The notes below the pieces were generated by a model. It had not been told where the DNA came from and did not search any database. It saw only the letters and a program-made list of their open reading frames with translations. A stretch of DNA of 64,000 nucleotides from Rhodococcus sp. 06-235-1A (GTDB lineage: Bacteria > Actinomycetota > Actinomycetes > Mycobacteriales > Mycobacteriaceae). The translations under genes and the position numbers were made by a program. The first letter of the stretch is position 1. Each line of letters begins with the position of its first letter. The DNA is taken from contig NZ_NOYI01000008.1 in NCBI RefSeq assembly GCF_002258785.1, forward strand, positions 186,001-250,000, in the 5' to 3' direction. Positions 9,384 through 18,533 of the stretch are shown here, in pieces.

Positions 9384-10460
9384 ATGAACAGCGATCGGTT
9401 CGGCGCGTTTCGCGTCGGTTTGATCTTTCCGATGTCCGGACCGTTCGGCCTGGTAGGGCCGTCGAGTGAACTGTCGGCGCAGCTGGCCAGGGACGAACTC
9501 AACGCCGCGGACGGCGTACTCGGCCGGCGCGTGGAGCTGATCTCGATCGACGGTGGTCGCGACCCCGCTGCCGTGGCCCGTCAGGTGGCGACTCTTCTGG
9601 ACGCGGGTGCTCTCGATGCGGTTGCGGGGATGCACACCTCCGCGGTGCGCCGAGCCGTGATTCCGGTGACCGTGAATCGAATTCCCTACGTCTACACGTC
9701 CCTCTACGAGGGCGGCGATCGCTACCCGGGCCTGTTCATCACCGGCGAGACTCCCACCAACCAACTCGTCCCCGCCCTCGACTTCCTGGTCCGCGAATTC
9801 GGACGCAGGCGCTGGGCGGTCGTCGGAAACGACTATGTCTGGCCACGCAAGAGCGCAGCGATCGCCGCCTCCCGCCTCCGAGAACTCGGTGCGAGCGTGG
9901 TGCATGCCGAGTTCAGGCCGGTCGGTAGCACCGACTTCGCCACCTCCGTTGCCGCATTGGAACGGTCCGGAGCCGACGGTGCCGTCGTCCTCCTGCTCGG
10001 CGACGACGCGGTGTACTTCCATCAGCAGTTCGCTGCGGCGGGCCTCGACGCGCGATGCGTTCGGCTCAGTCCGTTGATGGACGAGAACATGCTGATCGCG
10101 GCCGGCGGAGACAGTACGCACGGGCTCTACGTAGCATCGGGATATTTCGAAACATTGGCCACCGAGGACAGTTTGGGATTCTCCGCTCGTTTCGCCCGAG
10201 CATTCGGGGTGGACGCGCCGATCGTCGGTGCCCTGGGTCAATCCTGCTACGAAGGCATCAAACTGCTGGGCGCACTGGTGAACAGGGCAGGCACCGTCGA
10301 TGTCGGCGTCATCGAATCGATCTCCGATTCGGTGTCGTTCACCGGGGCGCGTGGGCGACTGTCGCTGTCCAACGGCCATGTGGCGCAACCGATCTACCTA
10401 GCACTGGCCGGAGAGGTCGACTTCGAGATCCTCAGCGAGATCAGACCCGCCACCGACTGA
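9384..10460 (+). CDS. AmiC-like cytoplasmic amide/ligand-binding protein (type I periplasmic-binding fold)
   Basis: A 358-residue protein of the Leu/amide-binding (Peripla_BP_5) family. The start at ATG 9384 places the first beta-strand 'FRVGLIFPMSGPFG' at residues 9-22, leaving no room for a signal peptide or lipobox, and no ABC transporter genes are nearby. It is therefore more like AmiC, the cytoplasmic amide sensor of Pseudomonas, than a transport protein. As I recall, Rhodococcus nitrile-hydratase loci also use an AmiC-like protein (NhlC) with a second regulator. Divergent from MarR and 4 kb from the nitrilase, it is probably the inducer-sensing partner. Stop overlaps the convergent flippase by 20 bp. 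Confidence 0.75.
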   Translation: MNSDRFGAFRVGLIFPMSGPFGLVGPSSELSAQLARDELNAADGVLGRRVELISIDGGRDPAAVARQVATLLDAGALDAVAGMHTSAVRRAVIPVTVNRIPYVYTSLYEGGDRYPGLFITGETPTNQLVPALDFLVREFGRRRWAVVGNDYVWPRKSAAIAASRLRELGASVVHAEFRPVGSTDFATSVAALERSGADGAVVLLLGDDAVYFHQQFAAAGLDARCVRLSPLMDENMLIAAGGDSTHGLYVASGYFETLATEDSLGFSARFARAFGVDAPIVGALGQSCYEGIKLLGALVNRAGTVDVGVIESISDSVSFTGARGRLSLSNGHVAQPIYLALAGEVDFEILSEIRPATD

Positions 10461-11655
10461 TGCCGTTCCCCCACAGCGCAAGCCCGCACACCACCACCAT
10501 CGTCGCCGCGGCAGTGGCTGCAGCGATGGTGACGAACTGCGCCAGCGTCGAGGCCACGAACACCAACAGCAACACCTCTGCAGCGAGGGCGAGCCAGGCG
10601 ACGACGGCAAGGTGGGTGCGTTCCCCTGCGATGGCCCACAACAACGCGCTCTGCAATACGGCCAGGCAGGCGCCCTGGAGCACGAACAGCCAGACGTAGT
10701 TCTGCACACCGGAATACGTGTCGCCCACCACCAGTGGCAGCAACGGCGACGCCAGTGCCCCGCCGATCACCAGAACCGCTCCGAGACCCGCGACGACGGC
10801 CAGCGCCGAGCGCACCGCGGCGGCAGAATGCAGCGGGTTCGCCATCCGCGGATACAGCACCACACCGACGGCCTGTGGCAGCCAGAATGCCGCCTTCGAC
10901 GCGACGGCCCCGACGGCGTACAGCCCTGCCTCGTTGGAGCTGAGCAAGGTGCGCGCCAGCACCAGATCCAGCGCGGACATAGCGATCAACACCAGCTGCA
11001 CCTGCGATGCCTGCAGTACGGCCAGAACCGTGACCTTGGTTTCCGACACCGAGCTCACCGGCACGCCGGCCGTCCATCGCGCACCGAGGGCCACCGCGCC
11101 GATTCCGACAGCCGTGGCCAGCAGAACCGAACCGGGTCCGCCGCCGAGTGCGAGCACCACCACTGCGGGTGCCACCTTGCCGAAACCGGCCGCAGCCAGC
11201 ACGAGGCTCAGAGCCCCGAAACGCCCCCGGCCCTGCAGCAAACCTTGTTCGGCGGCCAGCAACACCAGCACCGGCGCAGCGATGACCGCCGACACGGTCG
11301 CCGCCATCGAGATGTCCATGGCCGCGGACAGTGCAGGGGCCAGCGCCAGGGCGAGTACCCCCACCACCGCCGCGCACCGATACCCCACCGTGCGCAGTTC
11401 ACGAGAACTGCGCCCGCGCACCACTTCACGCGCAACGACGGACTGCAAGGCCAACGCCGGAACCGCGAGAACCAGTTGCGCAGCAAGCAGACTCGCGAAT
11501 TCTCCGTAGCCCTCGACCCCGAGCATCCGGCTCGCGAGCACCTGCAACAGATACGCCGCGACGTTCGCGAACATCGAACCGGCCGTCACCATCCCCATCC
11601 CGGCGACGGACGCGCCCGCGGAGTGGTCTGCCTCGGACGAGGCGCGGAAAGACAT
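10441..11655 (-). CDS. Oligosaccharide/polysaccharide flippase (MOP superfamily)
   Basis: About 404 residues, almost entirely hydrophobic with about twelve membrane segments. It opens with a 'VAGMGMVTAGSMFANVAAYL'-type first helix typical of Wzx/MurJ-like lipid-linked sugar flippases. It probably moves a polyprenyl-linked glycan or glycolipid across the membrane, consistent with the adjacent glycosyltransferase and membrane protein genes. Start chosen at ATG 11655, which sits 6 nt after a TACCGT -10 box; ATG 11682 would add nine residues and lie upstream of that promoter. It lies on the opposite strand from the neighbouring membrane protein, sharing a symmetric promoter with it. Confidence 0.75.
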   Translation of the reverse strand: MSFRASSEADHSAGASVAGMGMVTAGSMFANVAAYLLQVLASRMLGVEGYGEFASLLAAQLVLAVPALALQSVVAREVVRGRSSRELRTVGYRCAAVVGVLALALAPALSAAMDISMAATVSAVIAAPVLVLLAAEQGLLQGRGRFGALSLVLAAAGFGKVAPAVVVLALGGGPGSVLLATAVGIGAVALGARWTAGVPVSSVSETKVTVLAVLQASQVQLVLIAMSALDLVLARTLLSSNEAGLYAVGAVASKAAFWLPQAVGVVLYPRMANPLHSAAAVRSALAVVAGLGAVLVIGGALASPLLPLVVGDTYSGVQNYVWLFVLQGACLAVLQSALLWAIAGERTHLAVVAWLALAAEVLLLVFVASTLAQFVTIAAATAAATMVVVCGLALWGNGISRWRV

Positions 11656-11680
11656 GAGCCCACGGTATAGGGTGCCGAAC
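11656..11680. promoter_or_regulatory. Symmetric divergent promoter for two leaderless genes
   Basis: On the + strand TAGGGT (11668-11673) is followed by 7 nt and the ATG at 11681. On the - strand TACCGT (11667-11662) is followed by 6 nt and the ATG at 11655. The two TANNNT boxes abut around a TATA core, and only 25 bp separate the start codons, so both messages would start at or next to the initiation codon. Confidence 0.55.
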
Positions 11681-13429
11681 ATGGCGTGGTCGAGGTCGAG
11701 GTGGACACCGCCGCTCTACAGCCTGCTGCTCACGGTGGTGATTCTCGGACCGCTACTGGGCCCCGGGTATCTGCTGCTGCGCGACGCCGTCAGCACCCCC
11801 CGTTCCTACTTCACCGACTCCGCCTGGGGAATCTCCGACGCAGCCGCGCGCGCAGTCCCGCAGGACGCCGCTGTCGCCGCATTGTCGACGGTGTTCGACG
11901 GCGGCCTGGTCGTCAAGGTCATCCTGCTGCTTGCACTGTGGCTGGCAGGTTGGGGTGCGGCGGTCATGGCCCGGACGGTGCTGCCGACGTCCCCATTGCC
12001 CGCCCAGCTCGTCGCGTCGACGGTGGCCGTGTGGAACCCGTACGTCGCCGAACGGCTGCTGCAGGGCCACTGGAGTCTGCTCGTCGGGTACGCCGCCCTC
12101 CCGTGGACCGTGGTCGCCGCACTCGCGGTCAGAGAGGGCCGTTCCTGGTGGGCTCTCGCCGTCTGTCTCGCCGCTGCCGGGCTCACCCCCACCGGCGCAC
12201 TGCTCGCCGCAACCACCGCCCTGGTCGTTCTCGCCGCCCCCGGGGGTGCCCGACGCGGCCTGCGCGTGGTCGGTGCCCTCGTGCTGACGGCGGTGGCGTC
12301 GGCGCCGTGGCTGGTGGCCACGGCAGTGTCCGGCGGTGGCGTCGAGCAGGCGGATCCGGCGGGTTGGGCGGCGTTCGCGGCGCGAGCCGAGCCGGGCCTC
12401 GGCACCCTCGGCAGCCTGGCCGGTCTCGGCGGAATTTGGAACGCCGATGCGGTACCCGCCTCTCGTACAGGGCTTTTCGCTCTGGTGGGCACCGCGATTC
12501 TGCTGACCGTGGTTGCATTCGGTGTGCGGCCGCTGATCAGGCGTCGAAGAAATCCGGTGATCCTGGGACTCGCTGTCGTTGCACTGCTTGCCATCGCAGC
12601 CCCTGCGCTGGCAGCAACGGGACCGGGGCTGGCCGTCGCCCGCGCGCTGGGCGAGACGGTGCCCGGCGCCGGGCTGCTTCGGGACTCTCAGAAATGGGTC
12701 GCGCTGGCGATGCCGATCTACGCTCTTGCCGCGGCAGCTGCGTTCTCCCACCGGCATCGACCGAATCCGGTGCAACCAACCGCGCTGAGCGCGGTCCAAC
12801 GCACCCGATTCGGCAGCGCCGTTGCGATCCTGGCCCTGCTGATCGCACTTCCGGACCTGGGCTGGGGCGTCGGAAACTCGATGCGACCCGTGGCGTACCC
12901 GCCGTCGTGGAAGGCGGTCGCGGCCGAATTGGACGGCAGCGCAGGCGATGTCGCGGTTCTACCGGCCGGGATGTTCCGCCGCTTCCCCTACAGCGGCAGC
13001 GCTCCCGTCCTCGACCCCGCGCCACGCATGCTGCCACTGGACGTACTGCAGACCGGCGAGCTCATCGTCGCAGGCGGCACGGTACGTGGCGAGGGGAGAC
13101 GCGCAACCGACGTCCAGAGTGCTTTGCTCGCAGGCGAATCCGCAGCCACGATCGCACATATGGGCGTCGGTTGGGTGCTGGTCGAACACACCACTCCCGG
13201 CGAACTGGGAGAGTCCGAGCAGACGCTGAACCCACTCGATGCCGTGTATTCCGACGACCAGCTCACGCTGTACCGAGTACCCGACTCCGAGCCCACCGAG
13301 AGCCGTCCGGCAGCAGCCGTCGTCGTTGCCCACCTCGCCTGGGTAGTGCTGCTTCTCGGGGGCCTAGCGATAGGGCTGATGGGCCGAATCAGGTTGCGGC
13401 ACATCGCCGGCAGACCCGACCAGACCTGA
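11681..13429 (+). CDS. Polytopic membrane protein, Rv0226c-like
   Basis: A 582-residue protein with about ten to twelve membrane helices and a soluble C-terminal region of about 130 residues before a final helix and a basic tail. Its position beside the DUF3068/GT4/methyltransferase genes, and its size, match M. tuberculosis Rv0226c (about 576 residues). The overall layout resembles GT-C-type polyprenyl-sugar transferases, but I see no decisive catalytic motif, so function is unassigned. The start at ATG 11681 is preferred over 11654 because a -10 box lies between them. The 3' end overlaps the convergent glycosyltransferase by 66 bp, which is long for a real gene pair but both frames look coding. 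Confidence 0.7.
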   Translation: MAWSRSRWTPPLYSLLLTVVILGPLLGPGYLLLRDAVSTPRSYFTDSAWGISDAAARAVPQDAAVAALSTVFDGGLVVKVILLLALWLAGWGAAVMARTVLPTSPLPAQLVASTVAVWNPYVAERLLQGHWSLLVGYAALPWTVVAALAVREGRSWWALAVCLAAAGLTPTGALLAATTALVVLAAPGGARRGLRVVGALVLTAVASAPWLVATAVSGGGVEQADPAGWAAFAARAEPGLGTLGSLAGLGGIWNADAVPASRTGLFALVGTAILLTVVAFGVRPLIRRRRNPVILGLAVVALLAIAAPALAATGPGLAVARALGETVPGAGLLRDSQKWVALAMPIYALAAAAAFSHRHRPNPVQPTALSAVQRTRFGSAVAILALLIALPDLGWGVGNSMRPVAYPPSWKAVAAELDGSAGDVAVLPAGMFRRFPYSGSAPVLDPAPRMLPLDVLQTGELIVAGGTVRGEGRRATDVQSALLAGESAATIAHMGVGWVLVEHTTPGELGESEQTLNPLDAVYSDDQLTLYRVPDSEPTESRPAAAVVVAHLAWVVLLLGGLAIGLMGRIRLRHIAGRPDQT

Positions 13430-14608
13430 CGACCACGTTCCCCGCGTCGTCGCGTCGAGTACCGAGTACACACCCTGGGCACACTGCTCCCAGGAGAACT
13501 CTCCTGCGCGCACTCGCGCCTTCTCGCCCAGGCGAGTTCGCGCTTCGGCATCCTGCAGCAGTTCCGAGACCGCGAGGGTGAGGCCGGAGACATCACGGTC
13601 GTCTTCCCCGGCCGAAGGCCCGCCCACCAGCACACCGGTGACGCCGTCGATGACGGAATCGGTGAGCCCCTTGGAACTTCGATATCCGACGGTCGGCACC
13701 CCGTGCTGAGCCGCCTCGACGACCGCCAGGCCCCAGCCCTCCTTGCGGGAGGGCATGACGTGCACCCAGGATCGGCCGAGCAGCGCGTGCTTATGGTCCT
13801 CGTCGACGTGGCCGTGGAAGGTGACGTACTGCTCGATGCCGAGTTCGCCGACGTAGTCACGCAGATTCTGCTCCCACCAGCCCCCACCGATGACGTCGAG
13901 GTGGATATCGGGGATCCGCCCGCGCAGCGCGGCGACCACATCGAGCGCGTCCTCGATCTGCTTGTGCGGAACCAACCGGGACAGCACGGTCAGCGATGGG
14001 TGCGCGGTGCGGGTGCTGTCGTCACCCTCGGGGACCGTTGGCGGGATCTCGTCGGCCCCGTTGCGAACCACGGCGATCCGCTCGCGGTCGACACCCAGTG
14101 CCACCAACTCGTCCGCGGACGGTAACGACACGGTCAGATATTGATTGCGGCGGTGGACTCTCGGAGACACCGTCGATTCGAGCCACCAGCCGAGCTTGGC
14201 CATCATGGGTCCGGCGACCGGCCACTGCTCGCGGTGGCAATGGTGCACCAGCAACGTCACCGGTACGCCGAGCGCGGCACGAGAGAAGAAGGGAATGCCG
14301 TTCTGGGTGTCGATCACCGCGTCGGGTGCGATGCCCTTGAGTGGCCCGAAGCCGAGCCGCCCGGCCGCGATAGCGGCCAGTGCGCGGGGATATACCGACA
14401 GGCGTCCACCACCCCGACTGATACGAATGCCGTCGACAACTTCCTCGGCGGGAGCTCCGGGGTACGACGCGGTCCTCAGCGTGACGCGGACGCCGCGTCG
14501 AGCCAGGCCTGCGCCCACCTGCTCGAGGTAACGCTCGCTGCCGCCGCCCTGCGGGTGCCCGGTATCGCGCCAGCACAGCAACAGAACCTCGCGCACAGCT
14601 CGCTTCAC
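13364..14608 (-). CDS. GT4-family glycosyltransferase, Rv0225-like
   Basis: A 414-residue GT-B fold enzyme. The N-terminal Rossmann start 'VLLLCWRDTGHPQGGGSERY' carries the glycine-rich acceptor loop. The C-terminal nucleotide-sugar domain has 'KEGWGLAVVEAAQHGVPTV', the E-x7-E signature of retaining GT4 enzymes. Start taken at GTG 14608; the in-frame extension to 14779 has no glycosyltransferase-like sequence. It matches Rv0225 in position and size. Probably transfers a sugar in envelope lipid or glycan synthesis; donor and acceptor unknown. Divergent from the methyltransferase. Confidence 0.8.
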   Translation of the reverse strand: MKRAVREVLLLCWRDTGHPQGGGSERYLEQVGAGLARRGVRVTLRTASYPGAPAEEVVDGIRISRGGGRLSVYPRALAAIAAGRLGFGPLKGIAPDAVIDTQNGIPFFSRAALGVPVTLLVHHCHREQWPVAGPMMAKLGWWLESTVSPRVHRRNQYLTVSLPSADELVALGVDRERIAVVRNGADEIPPTVPEGDDSTRTAHPSLTVLSRLVPHKQIEDALDVVAALRGRIPDIHLDVIGGGWWEQNLRDYVGELGIEQYVTFHGHVDEDHKHALLGRSWVHVMPSRKEGWGLAVVEAAQHGVPTVGYRSSKGLTDSVIDGVTGVLVGGPSAGEDDRDVSGLTLAVSELLQDAEARTRLGEKARVRAGEFSWEQCAQGVYSVLDATTRGTWSSGLVGSAGDVPQPDSAHQPYR

Positions 14609-14664
14609 CCAATTTCCGCATGCTCGTCTCGACCGCCGTCGATTACCGCTGCCACAGTAACCGC

Positions 14665-14678
14665 TAGGGTTCGTTTTC
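14665..14678 (+). promoter_or_regulatory. Leaderless-type -10 box of methyltransferase gene
   Basis: TAGGGT (14665-14670) lies 8 nt before the GTG start at 14679, placing the transcript start at or next to the initiation codon; no ribosome site is present. Confidence 0.45.
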
Positions 14679-15449
14679 GTGACTTCCGCCGTGACACGTC
14701 TGTTCGCCTCTCGCGCGACACTGCGCCGCTCGGTGAGTCTGCTGAAGGACTTCGGGCACGAACAGAGTGCTCCGGACATCTTCTACGGCGCCCTGGCTCG
14801 CGATTCCGTGGAACTGATCGGCGATCTGTATCGGGGCCTGACCGGCACCGACATGTCCGCGGCAACGGTGTTGGACGTCGGCGGCGGACCCGGTTACTTC
14901 GCCGAGGTGTTCGGTGCGAGTTGCGCGCGCTACCTGCCCGTCGAGCCCGATGCCTCGGAGATGCACGCGGCGGGTCTGCAGATTCCCGGTTCGGTGCGCG
15001 GCTCCGGAATGGCACTGCCCTTTCGCGACGACAGCGTCGACATCTGCTTCTCCTCCAACGTCGCCGAACACGTGCGCGAGCCCTGGACCATGGCCGAGGA
15101 GATGCTCCGTGTCACCAAACCCGGCGGCCTCACGGTGCTCTCGTACACCATCTGGTTCGGTCCGTTCGGCGGTCACGAAACCCGGCCCTGGCACTACCTC
15201 GGCGGCGAATACGCGGCCCGCCGATACGCCCGCACCACCGGTCACGAACCGAAGAATCGCTTCGGCGAATCACTGTTCGACATCAGCGCGTCGGACGGAT
15301 TGCGTTGGGCACGAAGCACTCCCAACGCCACGCTGCTGGCGGCATTCCCGCGCTACCATCCGCGCTGGGCATGGTGGATGATGCGCGTTCCACTACTCCG
15401 CGAGTTCCTCGGCAGCAACCTCGTCCTCGTCCTGAAACCTACTGATTAA
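14679..15449 (+). CDS. SAM-dependent methyltransferase, Rv0224c-like
   Basis: A 256-residue class I methyltransferase. Motif I 'VLDVGGGPGYFAEVF' lies at residues 67-81, and the post-II region 'DICFSSNVAEHVREP' at about 121-135 is typical of Methyltransf_11 enzymes. Size and position match Rv0224c. Substrate is unknown; the setting among envelope glycosylation genes suggests a glycolipid or sugar. GTG start at 14679. The ROK gene follows after 9 bp. Confidence 0.8.
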   Translation: MTSAVTRLFASRATLRRSVSLLKDFGHEQSAPDIFYGALARDSVELIGDLYRGLTGTDMSAATVLDVGGGPGYFAEVFGASCARYLPVEPDASEMHAAGLQIPGSVRGSGMALPFRDDSVDICFSSNVAEHVREPWTMAEEMLRVTKPGGLTVLSYTIWFGPFGGHETRPWHYLGGEYAARRYARTTGHEPKNRFGESLFDISASDGLRWARSTPNATLLAAFPRYHPRWAWWMMRVPLLREFLGSNLVLVLKPTD

Positions 15450-15458
15450 CCTGGACCG

Positions 15459-16337
15459 ATGACGGCACTCGCACTCGACATCGGCGGCACCAAGATGACG
15501 GCGGCACTCGTCGGCGAGGACGGTCGGCCGCAGAACCCGGTGACGGTGCCGACTCCCGAGTCCGGGGTGTGGCCCGCATGCGCGTCGTTGCTTCGGAAGA
15601 TCGCTCCTGGACAGCACATCGACCGCATCGGCGTCGCCTGCTCCGGGCCGGTGAACCTCGAGACCGGATCGGTCGCACCGATCAACATCGACGAGTGGAA
15701 GAACGGATTCGGTCTGGGTGAGCACATCTCCGCCGTGCTTCCGGATGCCGAAATACGTCTGGCGATGGACGGCAGCGCAGCGGCACTGGGTGAGTATCGC
15801 TTCGGTGCCGCCGTCGGTGTGCCCGACGTACTGAGCCTGGTCGTCTCGACCGGCATCGGCGGTGGTTTGGTGCTGGGCGGAAAGATCGTCGCCGGCGCGA
15901 GCGGCAATGCCGGTCACATCGGCCACATCGTCGTTCCCGGTTCGACGACGCCCTGCGCGTGCGGCGGAATCGGGTGCGTGGAAACGGTGTCGAGTGGGCC
16001 TTCGGCGGTGCGGTGGGCCCGTGAGCAGGGTTGGACCGGCAGCACCGGAACCGAACTGGCCGCCGACGCGGCCGCTGGGGAGCCGGTCGCCGTAGCGTCG
16101 CTGCAACGCGCCGGAGTTGCTCTCGGTCAGGCCATCGCCTCGGCAGTAGCCCTGGTCGACGTGCGCATGGTGGTGATCGGCGGCGGCTTCGCTCAGGCCG
16201 GCCCGCCGTTGTGGGATCCGATACAAGAGTCGATCGCGCTGCACGCACGTCTGAAGTTCCTCGACGGCCTGCAGGTGGTGCCCGCGGCACTCGGTGGCCT
16301 GGGAACCTTGGCCGGCGCGGCCGCGCTCACTGCCTGA
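15459..16337 (+). CDS. ROK-family sugar kinase
   Basis: A 292-residue ROK protein. It has the N-terminal phosphate loop 'LALDIGGTKMTAAL', a catalytic-region 'MDGSAAALGEY' with the Asp retained, 'STGIGGG' and 'GHIGH', then the zinc-binding consensus 'CACGGIGCVE'. No DNA-binding domain is present, so this is a kinase (glucokinase or related) rather than a repressor. TAACCT lies 6 nt before the ATG and could give a leaderless transcript; it overlaps the methyltransferase stop. A strong terminator follows. Sugar specificity cannot be told from sequence. Confidence 0.85.
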   Translation: MTALALDIGGTKMTAALVGEDGRPQNPVTVPTPESGVWPACASLLRKIAPGQHIDRIGVACSGPVNLETGSVAPINIDEWKNGFGLGEHISAVLPDAEIRLAMDGSAAALGEYRFGAAVGVPDVLSLVVSTGIGGGLVLGGKIVAGASGNAGHIGHIVVPGSTTPCACGGIGCVETVSSGPSAVRWAREQGWTGSTGTELAADAAAGEPVAVASLQRAGVALGQAIASAVALVDVRMVVIGGGFAQAGPPLWDPIQESIALHARLKFLDGLQVVPAALGGLGTLAGAAALTA

Positions 16338-16348
16338 CCCACACAGCC

Positions 16349-16382
16349 AGAACGGGGCTCACCCCTCGGCGAGCCCCGTTCT
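16349..16382. terminator. Bidirectional terminator between ROK gene and pckA
   Basis: Perfect 12-bp stem AGAACGGGGCTC / GAGCCCCGTTCT with a 10-nt loop, lying between convergent genes. Confidence 0.85.
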
Positions 16383-16394
16383 GTGTCGTGAATA

Positions 16395-18224
16395 CTACGC
16401 GCCCAAACGCTGCTTGAGGGCGTCGAATTCGTCCTGAATTCCGGTGGGCAGTTTCTCGCCGACGAAGTCGAACCACTCCTGGATCAGCGGGATTTCGGCT
16501 TTCCACTCGTCGGTGTTCACCGCGAGTGCCTCGGCCACGTCGTCGACGGTGGTGTCGAGTCCGTCGATGTCGAGTGCCTCGGCGGTGGGGACGACACCGA
16601 TCGGCGTCTCGATGCCTGCGGCCTTGTGCTCGATGCGCTCGACGATCCACTTGAGCACGCGCGAGTTCTCACCGAATCCGGGCCACAGGAAGCGCTTGTC
16701 GTCGCCGCGGCGGAACCAGTTGACGTAGAACACCTTCGGCAGCTTCGACTCGTCGGCGTTCTTGCCCAGGTCGATCCAGTGCTGGAAGTAATCGCCCACG
16801 TTGTAACCGAGGAACGGAAGCATGGCCATCGGGTCGCGTCGGACGGTACCGACGGTGCCCTCGGCAGCGGCGGTCTGCTCGGAGCCGACAGTGGCCCCCA
16901 TGAACACTCCGTGCTGCCAGTCGCGTGCCTCGGTCACCAGCGGGACGGTGGTCTTGCGACGTCCGCCGAACAGAATCGCCGAGATCGGCACGCCCTTCGG
17001 GTCGTCCCACTCGGGAGCCATCGACGGGCACTGGGCCATCGGCACGCAGTAGCGCGAATTGGGATGTGCGGCATCGGTTCCGGACTCGGGCGTCCAGTCG
17101 TTGCCCTTCCAGTCGATGAGGTGATCGGGCTTGCCTTCGAGGCCCTCCCACCACACGTCCCCGTCGTCGGTCATGCCGACGTTGGTGAACACCGAGTTGC
17201 CCTGATCGATGGTCTTCATCGCGTTCGGGTTCGAGTCCCAGTTGGTGCCTGGCGCGACACCGAAGAAGCCGTATTCGGGATTGACGGCGTAGAGACGGCC
17301 GTCCTCACCGAAACGCATCCAAGCGATGTCGTCACCGATGGTCTCGGCACGCCAGCCCGGGATGGTGGGCTGAATCATCGCGAGGTTGGTCTTGCCACAC
17401 GCGGACGGGAACGCCGCCGCGATGTAGTAGGCCTTGTCCTCTGGGGAGATCAGTTTGAGGATCAGCATGTGCTCGGCGAGCCAGCCCTCGTCGTGGGCCA
17501 TTGCCGATGCGATGCGCAGCGAGTAGCACTTCTTGCCCAGCAGAGCGTTGCCGCCGTAGCCGGATCCGTAGCTCCAGATCTCGCGATCCTCGGGGAAGTG
17601 CGTGATGTATTTGGTGTCGTTGCACGGCCACGGCACATCGGCCTGGCCCTCGGCGAGCGGAGCGCCGAGCGAATGCAGTGCCTTGACGTAGAACCCGTCG
17701 TCTCCGATCTTGTCGAGCGCGGCCTGACCCATGCGGGTCATCACGCGCATCGACACGACGACGTACTCCGAGTCGGTGAGCTCGACGCCCAGCTTGGGGT
17801 CGGCAGCGTCGAGCGGGCCCATGCAGAACGGCACGACGTACATGGTGCGTCCACGCATGCAACCGCGGTAGAGGTCGGACATGAGCGTCCGCATCTCGGC
17901 CGGGTCCATCCAGTTGTTGGTGGGACCGGCGTCGATCTCGTTCTTGGAACAGATGTAGGTGCGCGACTCGACTCGGGCGACGTCCGACGGGTCGGAGTTG
18001 CCGAGGAACGAGTTGGGCTTCTTCTCGTCGTTGAGACGAGTGAAGGTGCCTGCCTCGACCAACTTGCCGGTCAGGCGCTCCCATTCGGCGTCGGATCCGT
18101 CAGCGAACACCACGGAGTCCGGTTCGGTCAGTTCGGCTACCTGAGCAACCCAGGCAAGCAGTTCTTTGTGTCGAGTCGGCACGCTGTCGGTGCCGCTCAA
18201 ACCGGGAATGGTCGCTGAGGTCAT
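16395..18224 (-). CDS. pckA: Phosphoenolpyruvate carboxykinase (GTP)
   Basis: A 609-residue GTP-dependent PEPCK that converts oxaloacetate and GTP to phosphoenolpyruvate, GDP and CO2 in gluconeogenesis and anaplerosis. The kinase-1a loop '[10 protein letters not shown]' (271-280) includes the hyper-reactive Cys276 typical of the GTP class, and the length is normal for the family. ATG 18224 is preceded by AGGAGAG 5 nt upstream. Orthologue of Rv0211 by position. A possible promoter (TTGCCG, 17-bp spacer, TACTGC) lies about 130 bp upstream, with a small CCCC/GGGG hairpin in the leader. Confidence 0.95.
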   Translation of the reverse strand: MTSATIPGLSGTDSVPTRHKELLAWVAQVAELTEPDSVVFADGSDAEWERLTGKLVEAGTFTRLNDEKKPNSFLGNSDPSDVARVESRTYICSKNEIDAGPTNNWMDPAEMRTLMSDLYRGCMRGRTMYVVPFCMGPLDAADPKLGVELTDSEYVVVSMRVMTRMGQAALDKIGDDGFYVKALHSLGAPLAEGQADVPWPCNDTKYITHFPEDREIWSYGSGYGGNALLGKKCYSLRIASAMAHDEGWLAEHMLILKLISPEDKAYYIAAAFPSACGKTNLAMIQPTIPGWRAETIGDDIAWMRFGEDGRLYAVNPEYGFFGVAPGTNWDSNPNAMKTIDQGNSVFTNVGMTDDGDVWWEGLEGKPDHLIDWKGNDWTPESGTDAAHPNSRYCVPMAQCPSMAPEWDDPKGVPISAILFGGRRKTTVPLVTEARDWQHGVFMGATVGSEQTAAAEGTVGTVRRDPMAMLPFLGYNVGDYFQHWIDLGKNADESKLPKVFYVNWFRRGDDKRFLWPGFGENSRVLKWIVERIEHKAAGIETPIGVVPTAEALDIDGLDTTVDDVAEALAVNTDEWKAEIPLIQEWFDFVGEKLPTGIQDEFDALKQRLGA

Positions 18225-18533
18225 CTAACTCTCCTGGGGTTAGCCGGAACCGGGAAGAACTCGCACGATCGCTGCGGGCAAGCCTGCGCGAGTAGATCTC
18301 GGTTTTCCCCTCTCGGCGGGGCGCTGCTCGACCGTTCGAGCTGCAGTACACCATGTTACTGGGTACGGCAAGCCGAGGACCGAGCGCCGGATGTCCTGTT
18401 CATCAGGTTAACGCCGAGCGACGCAAATCCAGAAACAGGGTGTTGTCCGATTAGTCACAGGACCGATTCAGATGGAGAAAGATCGGCGCAAGAAGGCTTC
18501 TACCAGGAGCAACGTGCATACCAGGCAGAGAAG
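18225..18533. other. Intergenic region upstream of pckA
   Basis: A 309-bp stretch without a supported gene. It holds the pckA leader and its candidate promoter. The remaining half, next to the small DUF6802-like gene, shows no repeat, convincing hairpin or conserved-looking frame. Confidence 0.5.

Noticed and set aside
9384..10460. ABC-transporter substrate-binding protein
   Set aside because: No signal peptide, lipobox, permease or ATPase genes nearby; a cytoplasmic AmiC-like sensor fits better.
16626..18218. A 530-codon plus-strand frame opposite pckA
   Set aside because: pckA is unambiguous on the minus strand with all motifs; the opposite frame has only low-complexity Val/Gly/His content.
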